Shown here: positions 22,531 through 30,634 of the stretch, in pieces
How positions within the stretch are numbered: position 1 is the first letter of the stretch
Layout: every line of letters begins with the position of its first letter
Origin: Thermoplasmata archaeon
GTDB lineage: Archaea > Thermoplasmatota > Thermoplasmata > Sysuiplasmatales > Sysuiplasmataceae
Length of the DNA stretch: 35,044 nt
NCBI GenBank assembly: GCA_021806165.1
Contig: JAJZXY010000019.1
Coordinates: forward strand, 1-35,044
Reading direction: 5' to 3'
Notes under the pieces: generated by a model
What the model saw: only the letters and a program-made list of their open reading frames with translations
The model's database searches: none
What the model was told of the DNA's origin: nothing
Program-made: the position numbers and the translations under genes

Positions 22531-23282
22531 GTCTTGTGGAGAGCAGACGGAACGGCAGCATTCTCCACATTACTCTGAACAGGCCCGACAAGCTGAACGC
22601 CCTCAGCCATGAAATGAGGCTGGAGCTTGTCAGCGCACTTAAGTCTGCCAACGGGTCGAGTGACGTAAGATGCGTGTTGCTGACGGGCTCGGGCCGTGCA
22701 TTCTCTGTGGGCGCGGATGTGGAGGGCATAGCGGACGACCTTGGCGAGGATCTCGCCTCCACGTTTCATCCGATCCTGAGGGAGATACGCTTCGGCAGCA
22801 AGATATTCCTTAGCGCAGTTTCTGGCATAGCCGCAGGCGCGGGCATGAGCATTGCACTCGCTGCGGACTTAAGGTTCTGCTCTCCCTCAGCGCGCTTTGT
22901 AACCGCTTTCCACAGGATCGGTCTTGCACCGGATACAGGCCTCGCCTACCTGCTCCCAAGGCTGATGGGGGGCGGCGTTTCAATGCGCCTGCTGCTCAAG
23001 GGCGGAGAGCTCAGCGGCCGTGACGCGGCAGAAGCGGGTCTGTTCACCTCTGACGAAGACCCTGAAAGAATCGCAGCGGGGGCTGCCGCGGAGATTGCCG
23101 ACGGCCCGTTCCTGGCACACGTCGAGAGCAAGAAACTGGTTAACGCATCGCTCTTTGGAGGCATGGATGATTTCCTGAATTTGGAGGCCGAATCTCAGCA
23201 GCGGCTCGGCGAAACAGCTGATTTCGCCGAAGGACGCAGGAGTTTTGCAGAAAAACGCCCGCCTGCATTCTCAGGCAGGTGA
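22527..23282 (+). CDS. Crotonase-family protein, PaaG-like isomerase candidate
   Basis: A 251-residue crotonase-fold protein, 4-base overlap with the preceding gene. CoA and oxyanion-hole segments are kept ([27 protein letters not shown]). The first hydratase Glu is replaced (Ser in GAGMSIALA). The second region reads [18 protein letters not shown], the Asp-containing pattern of PaaG-type enoyl-CoA isomerases rather than hydratases. An isomerase acting on the substrate or product of its partner is a reasonable inference. The ATG at 22527 is preferred over the GTG three codons upstream because of the ATGA coupling. Confidence 0.88.
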   Translation: MSLVESRRNGSILHITLNRPDKLNALSHEMRLELVSALKSANGSSDVRCVLLTGSGRAFSVGADVEGIADDLGEDLASTFHPILREIRFGSKIFLSAVSGIAAGAGMSIALAADLRFCSPSARFVTAFHRIGLAPDTGLAYLLPRLMGGGVSMRLLLKGGELSGRDAAEAGLFTSDEDPERIAAGAAAEIADGPFLAHVESKKLVNASLFGGMDDFLNLEAESQQRLGETADFAEGRRSFAEKRPPAFSGR

Positions 23283-23315
23283 TTCCAGGCAGCAGAGTGC
23301 TTATGGCGGCTGCTC

Positions 23316-23558
23316 TCAAATCACATTGAAGATGAAAAGAAGCGCGACAGCAGCAAGCACCGTGATTGCAATCAGTATGACTATGACCGGGTCCACACCC
23401 TTCCTGCTTACCTGCTGCTCCCTCTTCTGCTCCTCCATATCCTCTTCACTCATGGGCTCAATGCCTATCAGCCTGTCAAGTTCATCCACCCACTCGTCAA
23501 GGGCATCCTTCTTCTCAGGCTCACTGCGCTCGGCCCCGCCCGGCTGCGACGAGCTCAT
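23316..23558 (-). CDS. Small tail-anchored membrane protein
   Basis: An 80-residue protein of unknown function. Residues 1-55 are highly charged and acidic ([27 protein letters not shown]). Residues about 57-78 form a single C-terminal transmembrane helix ([20 protein letters not shown]). The shape is that of a tail-anchored protein with a cytoplasmic acidic domain. Its ATG overlaps the transaldolase stop (ATGA), so it is the fourth gene of the transketolase operon. Confidence 0.72.
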   Translation of the reverse strand: MSSSQPGGAERSEPEKKDALDEWVDELDRLIGIEPMSEEDMEEQKREQQVSRKGVDPVIVILIAITVLAAVALLFIFNVI

Positions 23559-24199
23559 TTCGGAACTCTCTCCCAGTCCTTGAGGAAGCGTTCCAGCCCT
23601 ATGTCAGTCAGGGGGTGTCTGATCATCGATTTCAGCACCGGGAAGGGAAGTGTTGCTATATGGGCACCAAGCTTCGCCGCCTGAACGAGATGCACCGGGT
23701 GCCTCACGCTGGCCACGAGCACTTCTGTACGGTAGGAGTAATGTGAGTATGAGGCCACAATGTCCTCTATTATCTGCATTCCCTCGTTGCCTACATCATC
23801 CAGTCTGCCAATGAAGGGGCTGACAAAGGTCGCGCCCGCCTTTGCGGCAAGGAGCGCCTGGTTAGCCGAGAAAACAAGTGTGACGTTTGTCCTTATGGTC
23901 TCTGATGAGAGTGTCTTAGTCGCCCTCAGCCCCTCGGCGGTCATAGGCACCTTCACAACAATCCTCCTGTTGATTCTTGCGAGAGCCCTCCCCTCTTTTA
24001 CCATTCCTTCGTGGTCAGTGCTGACCACTTCCGCGCTGACAGGGCCGTCAACAATGCTGCAAACCTCCCTGAGAACGTCTTCGAACTTCCTGCCTTCCTT
24101 GGATACAAGGGACGGGTTTGTCGTCACACCATCTATTACGCCCCATCCCCATGCTTCCCTTATCTCGCCTATGTTTGCCGTATCGAGAAACAGCTTCAT
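23555..24199 (-). CDS. tal: Transaldolase / fructose-6-phosphate aldolase family (TalC-like)
   Basis: A 214-residue short transaldolase. The Schiff-base Lys83 is in VVKVPMT. The N-terminus [16 protein letters not shown] and the motifs [37 protein letters not shown] and the C-terminal [13 protein letters not shown] are standard. It transfers dihydroxyacetone units between sugar phosphates in the non-oxidative pentose phosphate pathway; some members act only as fructose-6-phosphate aldolases. Linkage to both transketolase halves favours transaldolase. The ATG shares one base with the upstream stop. Confidence 0.95.
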   Translation of the reverse strand: MKLFLDTANIGEIREAWGWGVIDGVTTNPSLVSKEGRKFEDVLREVCSIVDGPVSAEVVSTDHEGMVKEGRALARINRRIVVKVPMTAEGLRATKTLSSETIRTNVTLVFSANQALLAAKAGATFVSPFIGRLDDVGNEGMQIIEDIVASYSHYSYRTEVLVASVRHPVHLVQAAKLGAHIATLPFPVLKSMIRHPLTDIGLERFLKDWERVPK

Positions 24200-25158
24200 C
24201 AGTTCAGTCTCCTCTTAAGCACAAGGGCGCGTTCAGCCGCCTGGACCGCCCCTTCAGTTGACAGGCCGTACTTTACAAGCAGTTCTGCAGCTTCCCCGGA
24301 TTCACCGAATGTGTCCTGCGTGCCGACCTTCACCACAGGCACGGGATAGGCGGATGCGGCCGCGGCGCACACGGCGTCCCCGAGTCCATTGACAACACTG
24401 TGCTCCTCCGCCGTCACAATTGCCCCAGTCCTTCTGGCCATCTTCTCCACGAGCCGTGCGTCCAGCGGTTTCACTGTGCTCATGTTGACCACCGCCGCAT
24501 CCACTCCGGACAGAGAGAGTTTTTCGGCTGCACTCAGGCAGGAATAGACCAGCTGACCGCAGGCAATGAATGTTATGTCAGAACCATCCCGGACGAGTGA
24601 TCCCTCTCCCAGCCTGAATTCATTCTTCTGCTCAAGGACAGGCACATCTGATCTGCTGAACCGCATGTATGCTGGCCCGTCCATTGAGGCAAGGGCGTAG
24701 GTGGCGGCATATGTTTCAGAAGCATCAGCCGGAACGACCACTGTCATGCCGGGGAGACCGCGCATGAGACCTATGTCTTCGAGCATCTGGTGCGTCGCGC
24801 CGTCCGGACCGACGGACAGACCAGCATGACTCGCGGCAATCTTCACATTTGTGCGCGGGTAGGCAACAGACTGCCTTATCTGATTATACGTCAGGCCCGT
24901 TGCAAACACAGCGAAGGTCGATGCAAAGACCAGCTTGCCGCTCATCGCCAGCCCCGCCGCAGTCGTAACCATATTCGCCTCGGAGACGCCGCAGTTGAAG
25001 AAGCGCTCCGGATATGCCTTCCCGAACTCGCCTGTCCTGGTTGACACGGAAAGGTCCGCATCCAGGACTACAAGATCACTGTTCTTGCCGCCTATCTCGA
25101 CGAGTGCCCTGCCATACTCCTTCCTCTGGCTGGCCAGTTTAGCCTGCTGTGCGCTCAT
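24199..25158 (-). CDS. Transketolase, C-terminal (pyrimidine-binding and TKC) subunit
   Basis: A 319-residue second half of a split transketolase. It carries the cofactor-activating Glu region [20 protein letters not shown], the aromatic [11 protein letters not shown]-like segment, [17 protein letters not shown], and the C-terminal domain with [18 protein letters not shown] and GLGDAV. The ATG overlaps the upstream N-subunit stop by four bases, so the two chains are made together. Split transketolases are usual in archaea. Confidence 0.95.
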   Translation of the reverse strand: MSAQQAKLASQRKEYGRALVEIGGKNSDLVVLDADLSVSTRTGEFGKAYPERFFNCGVSEANMVTTAAGLAMSGKLVFASTFAVFATGLTYNQIRQSVAYPRTNVKIAASHAGLSVGPDGATHQMLEDIGLMRGLPGMTVVVPADASETYAATYALASMDGPAYMRFSRSDVPVLEQKNEFRLGEGSLVRDGSDITFIACGQLVYSCLSAAEKLSLSGVDAAVVNMSTVKPLDARLVEKMARRTGAIVTAEEHSVVNGLGDAVCAAAASAYPVPVVKVGTQDTFGESGEAAELLVKYGLSTEGAVQAAERALVLKRRLN

Positions 25159-26003
25159 TTACCGACCCCCGCCCCGTCGAGCTCGGCAAGCGCCCTGACA
25201 GTCTCTTCGCTGTTAGGCGCCTTGCCGTGGAATGCAACGTTGTTTTCCATGAAAGAAACACCCTTTCCCTTGACTGTGTTCGCTATTATGGCAGTGGGCT
25301 TCCCCTTGATGCTGAGAGACTCGGTGTAGGCATCAACAATCTCCTTCATGCTGTGGCCGTCTATGACAATCACATGCCAGCCGAAGGCCCGCCACTTGTC
25401 CTCCAGGGGGCTTGTGTCGAGTATCTGCCTGGTAAACCCATCATTCTGAATGCCATTCCTGTCGACAAAAACAGTGATGTTGTCAAGCTTCCTGAACGAG
25501 GCAAACATTGCCGCCTCCCATGTCTGCCCCTCGTCATTTTCACCATCGCTCAGGAGGGCAACTATCCTTCTGTCGCTGCCGTCAAGCCTGCTCGCGAGGG
25601 AGAAGCCGTTTGCAATGGAAAGCCCCTGGCCGAGAGAGCCTGTCGAAACTTCCACACCCGGGACATCTGTATGTGCATGCCCCTGCATCCTGCTCCCCAG
25701 TTTCCGGAGAGTCATGAGTTCATCCTTGGAGAAGTAGCCTGCCTCGGCAAGGACAGAATAGTAGCAAGGAGCAGCATGTCCCTTGCTCAGTATAAACTTG
25801 TCCCTTCCAGGCCATCTGGGGTTATCCGGATCATTCTTAAGCAGCCTGAAGTAGAGCGCCGTGAGTATGTCCGCGGAAGAGAGGGAGCCACCCGGATGGC
25901 CAGAGCCGGCGGCGCTGGTAACCCTGATTATGTCCTTCCTTACCTCCCTGGCAATTCTCTCTAGCTCTTCAATGGACCGTGCCTTTGGGAGCTGTTCAAC
26001 CAA
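25155..26003 (-). CDS. Transketolase, N-terminal (thiamine diphosphate-binding) subunit
   Basis: A 282-residue first half of a split transketolase. His36 is in SGHPGGSLSSADI. The cofactor region is GSLGQGLSIANG, then SDGENDEGQTWEAAMFA and DRNGIQND; the usual first Gly of the GDG motif is Ser here. It makes ribose-5-phosphate and erythrose-4-phosphate with the C subunit and the transaldolase. The start is TTG at 26003, with GGGTGTG about ten bases upstream. TATTTAAT (26041-26048) is the probable TATA box. It is the first gene of a four-gene operon. Confidence 0.94.
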   Translation of the reverse strand: MVEQLPKARSIEELERIAREVRKDIIRVTSAAGSGHPGGSLSSADILTALYFRLLKNDPDNPRWPGRDKFILSKGHAAPCYYSVLAEAGYFSKDELMTLRKLGSRMQGHAHTDVPGVEVSTGSLGQGLSIANGFSLASRLDGSDRRIVALLSDGENDEGQTWEAAMFASFRKLDNITVFVDRNGIQNDGFTRQILDTSPLEDKWRAFGWHVIVIDGHSMKEIVDAYTESLSIKGKPTAIIANTVKGKGVSFMENNVAFHGKAPNSEETVRALAELDGAGVGK

Positions 26004-26040
26004 AGAAGTTCACACCCGAATTGAAGCGAACAGATACACG

Positions 26041-26048
26041 TATTTAAT
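26041..26048 (-). promoter_or_regulatory. TATA box of the transketolase operon
   Basis: ATTAAATA on the minus strand predicts a TSS near 26019, upstream of the TTG start and its Shine-Dalgarno. Confidence 0.45.
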
Positions 26049-26112
26049 CTTTTTAAACACTTTGCCAGTGACCATTTGCTGTTTCATAAGCAAGGCATCA
26101 GGCCGCAGGTGC

Positions 26113-26706
26113 TCATGCCATCACCGCATCGCCGTTCAGCACCATCCGGATGGCGGCTGGATATGCCTTCATCTCAGCACCGTGTACCCTGGCAGCGAGC
26201 GCCTCCGGGGTATCCCCGGGGAGAACTGGCACCCTCTCCTGGTAAACGACTGGACCTGCATCGACACCGTCCGTGACGAAATGCACCGTGCATCCGCTTT
26301 CCGTGGCACCGCTGCTCAGGACAGCTTCATGCACCCTCATGCCGTACATCCCCCTGCCGCCAAATGACGGCAACAGTGCGGGATGTATGTTTATGATGCG
26401 TCCTGAGAATCTGTCCACGGTCCTGCTGTCGAGTATCTTCAGGTAGCCTGCAAGGCATACGAGGTCCGGTGACAGCTCCACGAGCTTCCGGAACAACGCA
26501 TCGTTGTACTCTTCCTCGCCCATCTTCCTGTAGTCCAGCTCCACTGCCTGTATGCCTGCGCTTCTCGCCCTTGTAAGGGCATATGCGCCGGGTCTGCTCG
26601 AGATAACAGCCGCGATCTTAGCATCCAGCTTCCCATTATCTATCGCATCCATGATAGCCTGAAGTGTGGTGCCGCCGCCTGAGACCAGCACGCAGATTCT
26701 GTGCAT
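26113..26706 (-). CDS. purN: Phosphoribosylglycinamide formyltransferase PurN
   Basis: A 197-residue folate-dependent GAR transformylase, the third step of purine synthesis. The N-terminus RICVLVSGGGTTLQAIMDAI binds phosphoribosylglycinamide. LAGYLKILDSRTVDRFSGRIINIHPALLPSFGG contains the catalytic Asn and His, and VDAGPVV contains the catalytic Asp. The usual family sequence is SG-x-GSN; here it is SGGGTT. The gene begins eight bases after the pcn stop on the same strand, so it is probably co-transcribed with the sliding clamp. Confidence 0.95.
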   Translation of the reverse strand: MHRICVLVSGGGTTLQAIMDAIDNGKLDAKIAAVISSRPGAYALTRARSAGIQAVELDYRKMGEEEYNDALFRKLVELSPDLVCLAGYLKILDSRTVDRFSGRIINIHPALLPSFGGRGMYGMRVHEAVLSSGATESGCTVHFVTDGVDAGPVVYQERVPVLPGDTPEALAARVHGAEMKAYPAAIRMVLNGDAVMA

Positions 26707-26714
26707 GCGGCCTG

Positions 26715-27449
26715 TCAGCTCTCTACCCTCGGGGCAAGGAGATACCTGACATGTCCGTTACCGCCAGCTATTTCAAACTCAAGCTTTACAGGGTAGTTGT
26801 TGCCCAGGTTCAGTTTTACCTCGCTGCCGGATGAAATTGCTTTTGCCATATTCGAGAAATAATCCAGCGGGAAGAGGCTTCTCACCTTGCCCTTTGCCTC
26901 CAGCTGAAGCAGTTTCTCCTTCGGAAGCTTGTAGTCCACCGAATCACTGTCCCCCTCCGAGCTCATTTCAAAGGAAGTCTCGTCGGCCACGAGCGCGATA
27001 TGATCTGAAACGCTTTCCGAAGCCTTAATCCCGTAGTTGAGCTCCTCAGCCTTCAGCTTCATCGTCGTCGGCAATTCAATATTGGGCACCTTCGGGTCAG
27101 ACATTCCTGCTGTGTCGACGAGGCTCATCCTCCTCGTTACAGCCCCTATCTTGATGATGAGCTGGTTCTTGTCCTCGTTGTGCTCGAGCCTGACGCTGTC
27201 ACCCGCATGGGCCAGCTTCAGTATCTCCTTCAGTTTTTCAATATCTATTCCAAGTTCGGTCTCCTCGCCTTCGTAATTCTCGAAAGCACCCTTTCCGAGT
27301 GTGAGCTCAATCATCGCCACATGCGCCGGATCAACCGCCTTCAGTGAAATGCCGTCAGCATCGACATTGAACTTTGCCTCGTCGACAAGGGTTGAAACCA
27401 CGTCGACTATCTGCTTGAGTATGTCTGCTTTTGCGCTGGCTTTTAACAT
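26715..27449 (-). CDS. pcn: DNA polymerase sliding clamp PCNA
   Basis: A 244-residue homotrimeric clamp that tethers the replicative polymerase and other factors to DNA. The two-domain fold is clear: FNVDADGISLKAVDPAHVAMIEL at about 27-49, the interdomain loop after VDTAGMSDPKVPNIELP, and the C-terminal VRYLLAPRVES. The length is typical. The ATG follows GGAG at six bases. An inverted repeat (27455-27469) overlaps both that Shine-Dalgarno and the predicted TSS, which suggests regulation. Confidence 0.97.
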   Translation of the reverse strand: MLKASAKADILKQIVDVVSTLVDEAKFNVDADGISLKAVDPAHVAMIELTLGKGAFENYEGEETELGIDIEKLKEILKLAHAGDSVRLEHNEDKNQLIIKIGAVTRRMSLVDTAGMSDPKVPNIELPTTMKLKAEELNYGIKASESVSDHIALVADETSFEMSSEGDSDSVDYKLPKEKLLQLEAKGKVRSLFPLDYFSNMAKAISSGSEVKLNLGNNYPVKLEFEIAGGNGHVRYLLAPRVES

Positions 27450-27454
27450 CTAAA

Positions 27455-27469
27455 ACTCCAAATTGGAGT
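27455..27469. promoter_or_regulatory. Inverted repeat at the pcn TSS/Shine-Dalgarno
   Basis: ACTCCAA-A-TTGGAGT is a perfect 7-bp inverted repeat with a one-base centre. A TATA-like ATTATATTTT (27482-27491) places the TSS within it. The GGAG of the repeat is the probable Shine-Dalgarno of pcn. Confidence 0.5.
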
Positions 27470-27547
27470 AAAAAGCTTTCAAAATATAATTGTTGTGATG
27501 TCAAAGGATCCCGTGCCAGGGCAGCACCGGCGCTTTGCAGACCCGGC

Positions 27548-27853
27548 TCAGTACTCGCGCCATGAATGGCTGCACTTCGTGCATCTGTATATCCTGGTTT
27601 CAGGTTCGTCTGCGGCCCTGGTCTGCCTCAAAACCCAGTATGCCTCGTTGTTGCCGCATTTAGGGCATCTGACCTCTGTCCTTGGCAGCGTGTCGGTCCG
27701 CCCCTCCACGACGAGCATTCCCATATCCTTGTTCATTTCAGACCGTATTGTGGTCTTGGGATTCTCGGAAGCCTTCACCTCGAACCCGCACCTTCTGCAC
27801 CTGAGAAGGCCGTCCTCGGGAACCATCAGCGATTTGCACTTCGAGCAAAACAT
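27548..27853 (-). CDS. tfs: Transcription factor S (TFIIS/RPB9-like)
   Basis: A 101-residue archaeal transcript cleavage factor. The N-terminal zinc ribbon uses Cys3, Cys6, Cys19 and Cys22. The C-terminal ribbon uses Cys63, Cys66, Cys91 and Cys94. The acidic Asp82-Glu83 pair in RAADEPETR is the catalytic loop that stimulates RNA cleavage by stalled polymerase. It is upstream of pcn on the same strand with 98 bases between. The ATG at 27853 is 27 bases from the centre of an 18-bp palindrome that contains the TATA box, so the mRNA is leaderless. Confidence 0.97.
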   Translation of the reverse strand: MFCSKCKSLMVPEDGLLRCRRCGFEVKASENPKTTIRSEMNKDMGMLVVEGRTDTLPRTEVRCPKCGNNEAYWVLRQTRAADEPETRIYRCTKCSHSWREY

Positions 27854-27871
27854 TGGATCGTGCTTTTTAGA

Positions 27872-27889
27872 ATTTAAACTAGTTTAAAT
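27872..27889. promoter_or_regulatory. 18-bp perfect palindrome forming the tfs core promoter
   Basis: ATTTAAACTAGTTTAAAT is centred 27 bases upstream of the tfs ATG, exactly at the TATA position. It has the same AACTAGTT core as the palindrome at 3304-3315. Confidence 0.6.
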
Positions 27890-27919
27890 GTCTTTGCTAC
27901 ATCACGCCCCGCTCTACGC

Positions 27920-29167
27920 TCAGAGCAGCTCCCACTCACCATTCTTCCTGACCGTGGGCTGCCTTTCTGCGGTGGCGCCTCCCCGCCCTTCGCCGTCTAT
28001 TGCCTGGAATCCCGCAGCCGGCCTGCGTTTTGTCGTCCCAATGTTCTTGACATACTCCTTTCCCAGCGCCCTCTCAACCAGCCTGCGCGTGCTTTCATCC
28101 CTTATATGGTCACGCCTGACCACTGCAGGGGCTGCCCGCTGTTCAGGCACCCTGTTCCTAACCACTGGCCTTTCGACTTCCTCCTCCGCAGGATACCACC
28201 GTGGAGACGGCCTGCTCATTCCCGGTCTTCCGTATGGTGTGCGTGAAACTCCTGAGCCTGAGAGGCCTGCAATCCTCATGTTGCGCAGGTAGACGTCCTC
28301 CCAGGATCGCGGTCTTGCCTCCTGTGCGGCAATCCTCCTGTGCATAACACGCGTCGGGCGCGCTACAGCTGGAGCCACGCCTCCCTCAGGGGGAGCCCCT
28401 GCAGCCTGCAGCGCTTGGGCGCTTCCATTGGCAGAATAGGGCAGAGGGAGGAGATTTGCAAATCCTGAAGGCTGTCTTTGCCTCTGTGGCATCAGGTGGT
28501 GGAAAAACGCTGCCGGACTGGGCATGTGAAAACCCTCACGCCTCTCACCCTCCCTTCCAGATACAAGTATGTTGGTTGTAGGAGCGCCATATCTGGAAAC
28601 GTATTCCAGCTCTCTCCTGCTCTGGTCGGAGAGTATGCCTCCGACATAGGCGAAGGCTATGGTGATGAGGTAATTGCCAACTTTCAGGGAGGCAGCTGTC
28701 TTGAGCTCATCGATGAATGAACCCACATATGTCGTAGCGAAATTGACATACGGTGAAGCTATTGGAAGTCTCTCGAGACCCTGGGCGATCAGGGTGTAGG
28801 CCAGCACAGTTGCGTTTTGAAGCTTTATTGGAATGAAACCGGTCTGAAGTGCGGTGGAGATGCCAAAAAGGACCGCAACCGGGATAAGAGCAGCTATGAT
28901 TGCCCTGAATGGCGAACCCGCCCTCCTGCCACCTATGAAGCCGCCAATCATCTGTCCGACGAGGGGGAGCCAGTAGAGCATCAGCGATATCATTAGAATG
29001 TACTTGGATGCTGACCAGATGCTGTACGGCTTACCGCCCAGCAGCGGCCTCTTCCTGTTGTCCGTCTGCTTGGGCATCTGGTAGACCACGGGCTGGGAGC
29101 TCGCAACGTCTGCGGGTATCCTGTACATGTCCTCGCTGTTAAACGGCTGATCTGCATACCTCTTCAA
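27920..29167 (-). CDS. Membrane protein with long Pro/Arg/Ala-rich cytoplasmic tail
   Basis: A 415-residue protein of unknown function. After about 45 polar residues come two or three hydrophobic helices (about 52-78, 86-106) and another near 165-182 (VGNYLITIAFAYVGGIL). From about 195 to the end the sequence is low-complexity, basic and rich in Pro, Arg and Ala, with short conserved-looking helices (RRLVERALGKEYVKNIG). The tail is probably disordered and cytoplasmic. I chose the TTG at 29167 because GGTGA lies about seven bases upstream and GTAAATACT fits as TATA. The ATG at 29128 is an alternative. Confidence 0.7.
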   Translation of the reverse strand: MKRYADQPFNSEDMYRIPADVASSQPVVYQMPKQTDNRKRPLLGGKPYSIWSASKYILMISLMLYWLPLVGQMIGGFIGGRRAGSPFRAIIAALIPVAVLFGISTALQTGFIPIKLQNATVLAYTLIAQGLERLPIASPYVNFATTYVGSFIDELKTAASLKVGNYLITIAFAYVGGILSDQSRRELEYVSRYGAPTTNILVSGREGERREGFHMPSPAAFFHHLMPQRQRQPSGFANLLPLPYSANGSAQALQAAGAPPEGGVAPAVARPTRVMHRRIAAQEARPRSWEDVYLRNMRIAGLSGSGVSRTPYGRPGMSRPSPRWYPAEEEVERPVVRNRVPEQRAAPAVVRRDHIRDESTRRLVERALGKEYVKNIGTTKRRPAAGFQAIDGEGRGGATAERQPTVRKNGEWELL

Positions 29168-29256
29168 GTTTACTCACCGGTCGGACAACCGTCTGACAGT
29201 ATTTACTTCATGATATTTAATCTTGCTTTGAAGTGCTCCCTGCCGCTGCATGCGAT

Positions 29257-29266
29257 CTTTATATTT
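29257..29266 (+). promoter_or_regulatory. TATA box of the amidohydrolase gene
   Basis: CTTTATATTT is centred about 32 bases before the ATG at 29294. The predicted leader is about seven bases. Confidence 0.55.
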
Positions 29267-29293
29267 CCACCGCACCTACCATGAGCCGGGAGC

Positions 29294-30550
29294 ATGGAAC
29301 TTCTCATCCGTCACGGATTGATAGTCACACAGGACGCTGCAAGGAGGGTCATCGAGGGCGATGTCATGGTCGAAGACGGGCTGATTACCTCAGTGGGTAA
29401 GGGGGGAAGCGGCAGCGATCATGTGATCGATGCTGAGGGCGGTATCGTCATGCCCGGTCTCTTCAACACGCACACGCATGTCGGCATGACTGATTTACGC
29501 GGACTTCTGGACGACATGAACCTCGAACCATTTCTGGAAAAGACGTTCAGACTGGACAACGGCCGCACCTCCGGGGAAATACAGTCGGCGTCCATTCATG
29601 CCATCCATGAAATGCTTGCAGGCGGAACAACGAGTTTTGCAGACCTCTACTACTCCGAGGACGTCATAGCTGAAGCATGTGGGCAAACCGGGATCAGGGG
29701 ATTCCTTGCATGGGTGACTTTAGACAGGGAAATCACGACACAGAAGGGTGACCCCGTGAAAAATGCAGATGATTTCTGCAAGCGCTTTTCCAAGCCTGGA
29801 CTGGTGACGCCAATGGTTGGACTTCAGGGCGTCTACGTGTGCTCGGAGGAAACAGCAATGGCTGCGAAGTCCGTCGCCCACCGGAGGGGAAGGGGCATGC
29901 ATATGCATCTCTGTGAAACCAGGCATGAAGTCTATTCTCACGAGGCAAGGACAGGCAGAAGGCCTGTAGACTGGCTAAGCAGCATTGGGTTTCTGGACGG
30001 AAGCGCACCACTTCTCGCCGCTCACGGCGCTTGGCTGACAAGGAATGAGATGAAAACCCTTCACGCAGCAGGCGTCTCTGTCTCCAGCTGTGCGCGCTCA
30101 AACATGAAACTCGGCTCGGGCATACCTCCCGTGGAGGAGCTTCGCAGCGAAGGTGTGACAGTCTCCCTTGGTACCGACAGTGCCACGACGAGCAACAACC
30201 TTGACATGTTTGAGGAGATGCGCACCGCGTCTCTTCTTCAGAAGGTGAATAAGTGGGACGCCTCAGTGCTTCCAGCCTCCGGCGTTCTGGACATGGTAAC
30301 GCGAAATGCCGCAGGCTCTCTGGGAGTCCTGGGCACACTCGGCTCGATTGAGGAGGGGAAAAAAGCCGATATCATCCTGCTGGACAGGAGGAGTGCCAGG
30401 CTCTTCCCCCTGGGGAAGGAGAACGTCATCCAGCAAATTGTCTACAGCGCGCAGTCTTCGGATGTTACACACACCATAGTCGACGGCAGGCAGGTTTATT
30501 CCCGCGGCGGTTCAGAGGGTGCGCCGTGGAATGGCATGACGCCTTCCTGA
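29294..30550 (+). CDS. Amidohydrolase of the 5'-deoxyadenosine/methylthioadenosine/SAH deaminase group
   Basis: A 418-residue metal-dependent deaminase of the MtaD/DadD/TrzN-like branch. Metal ligands and the catalytic acid are all present: His60-x-His62 in NTHTH, His205 and Glu208 in HLCE, His244 in AAHGAWL, and Asp295 in GTDS. RSNMKLGSGIPPV and TSNNLDMFEEM are family motifs. Likely substrates are purine nucleoside by-products of SAM metabolism, by family. The usual GTDG is GTDS here. The gene is monocistronic, with its own promoter. Confidence 0.9.
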   Translation: MELLIRHGLIVTQDAARRVIEGDVMVEDGLITSVGKGGSGSDHVIDAEGGIVMPGLFNTHTHVGMTDLRGLLDDMNLEPFLEKTFRLDNGRTSGEIQSASIHAIHEMLAGGTTSFADLYYSEDVIAEACGQTGIRGFLAWVTLDREITTQKGDPVKNADDFCKRFSKPGLVTPMVGLQGVYVCSEETAMAAKSVAHRRGRGMHMHLCETRHEVYSHEARTGRRPVDWLSSIGFLDGSAPLLAAHGAWLTRNEMKTLHAAGVSVSSCARSNMKLGSGIPPVEELRSEGVTVSLGTDSATTSNNLDMFEEMRTASLLQKVNKWDASVLPASGVLDMVTRNAAGSLGVLGTLGSIEEGKKADIILLDRRSARLFPLGKENVIQQIVYSAQSSDVTHTIVDGRQVYSRGGSEGAPWNGMTPS

Positions 30551-30578
30551 GGTCAAATGTCTGGATTCGTGTGCCATC

Positions 30579-30590
30579 TTATTATATACT
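30579..30590 (+). promoter_or_regulatory. TATA box of the small HTH-like gene
   Basis: TTATTATATACT predicts a TSS near 30611, leaving a leader that contains GGAGG at 30621-30625. Confidence 0.5.
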
Positions 30591-30634
30591 GAATTGCAGT
30601 AATCAACCATGAGAATGTCAGGAGGTTGCGGTCT

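Noticed and set aside
21750-22769. 339-codon minus-strand ORF opposite the crotonase genes
   Set aside because: It is the antisense shadow of two clear crotonase genes, Ser/Pro-rich and without domain features.
25149-25964. 271-codon plus-strand ORF opposite the transketolase N subunit
   Set aside because: It is antisense to a well-conserved gene, and its composition is typical of GC-rich shadow frames.
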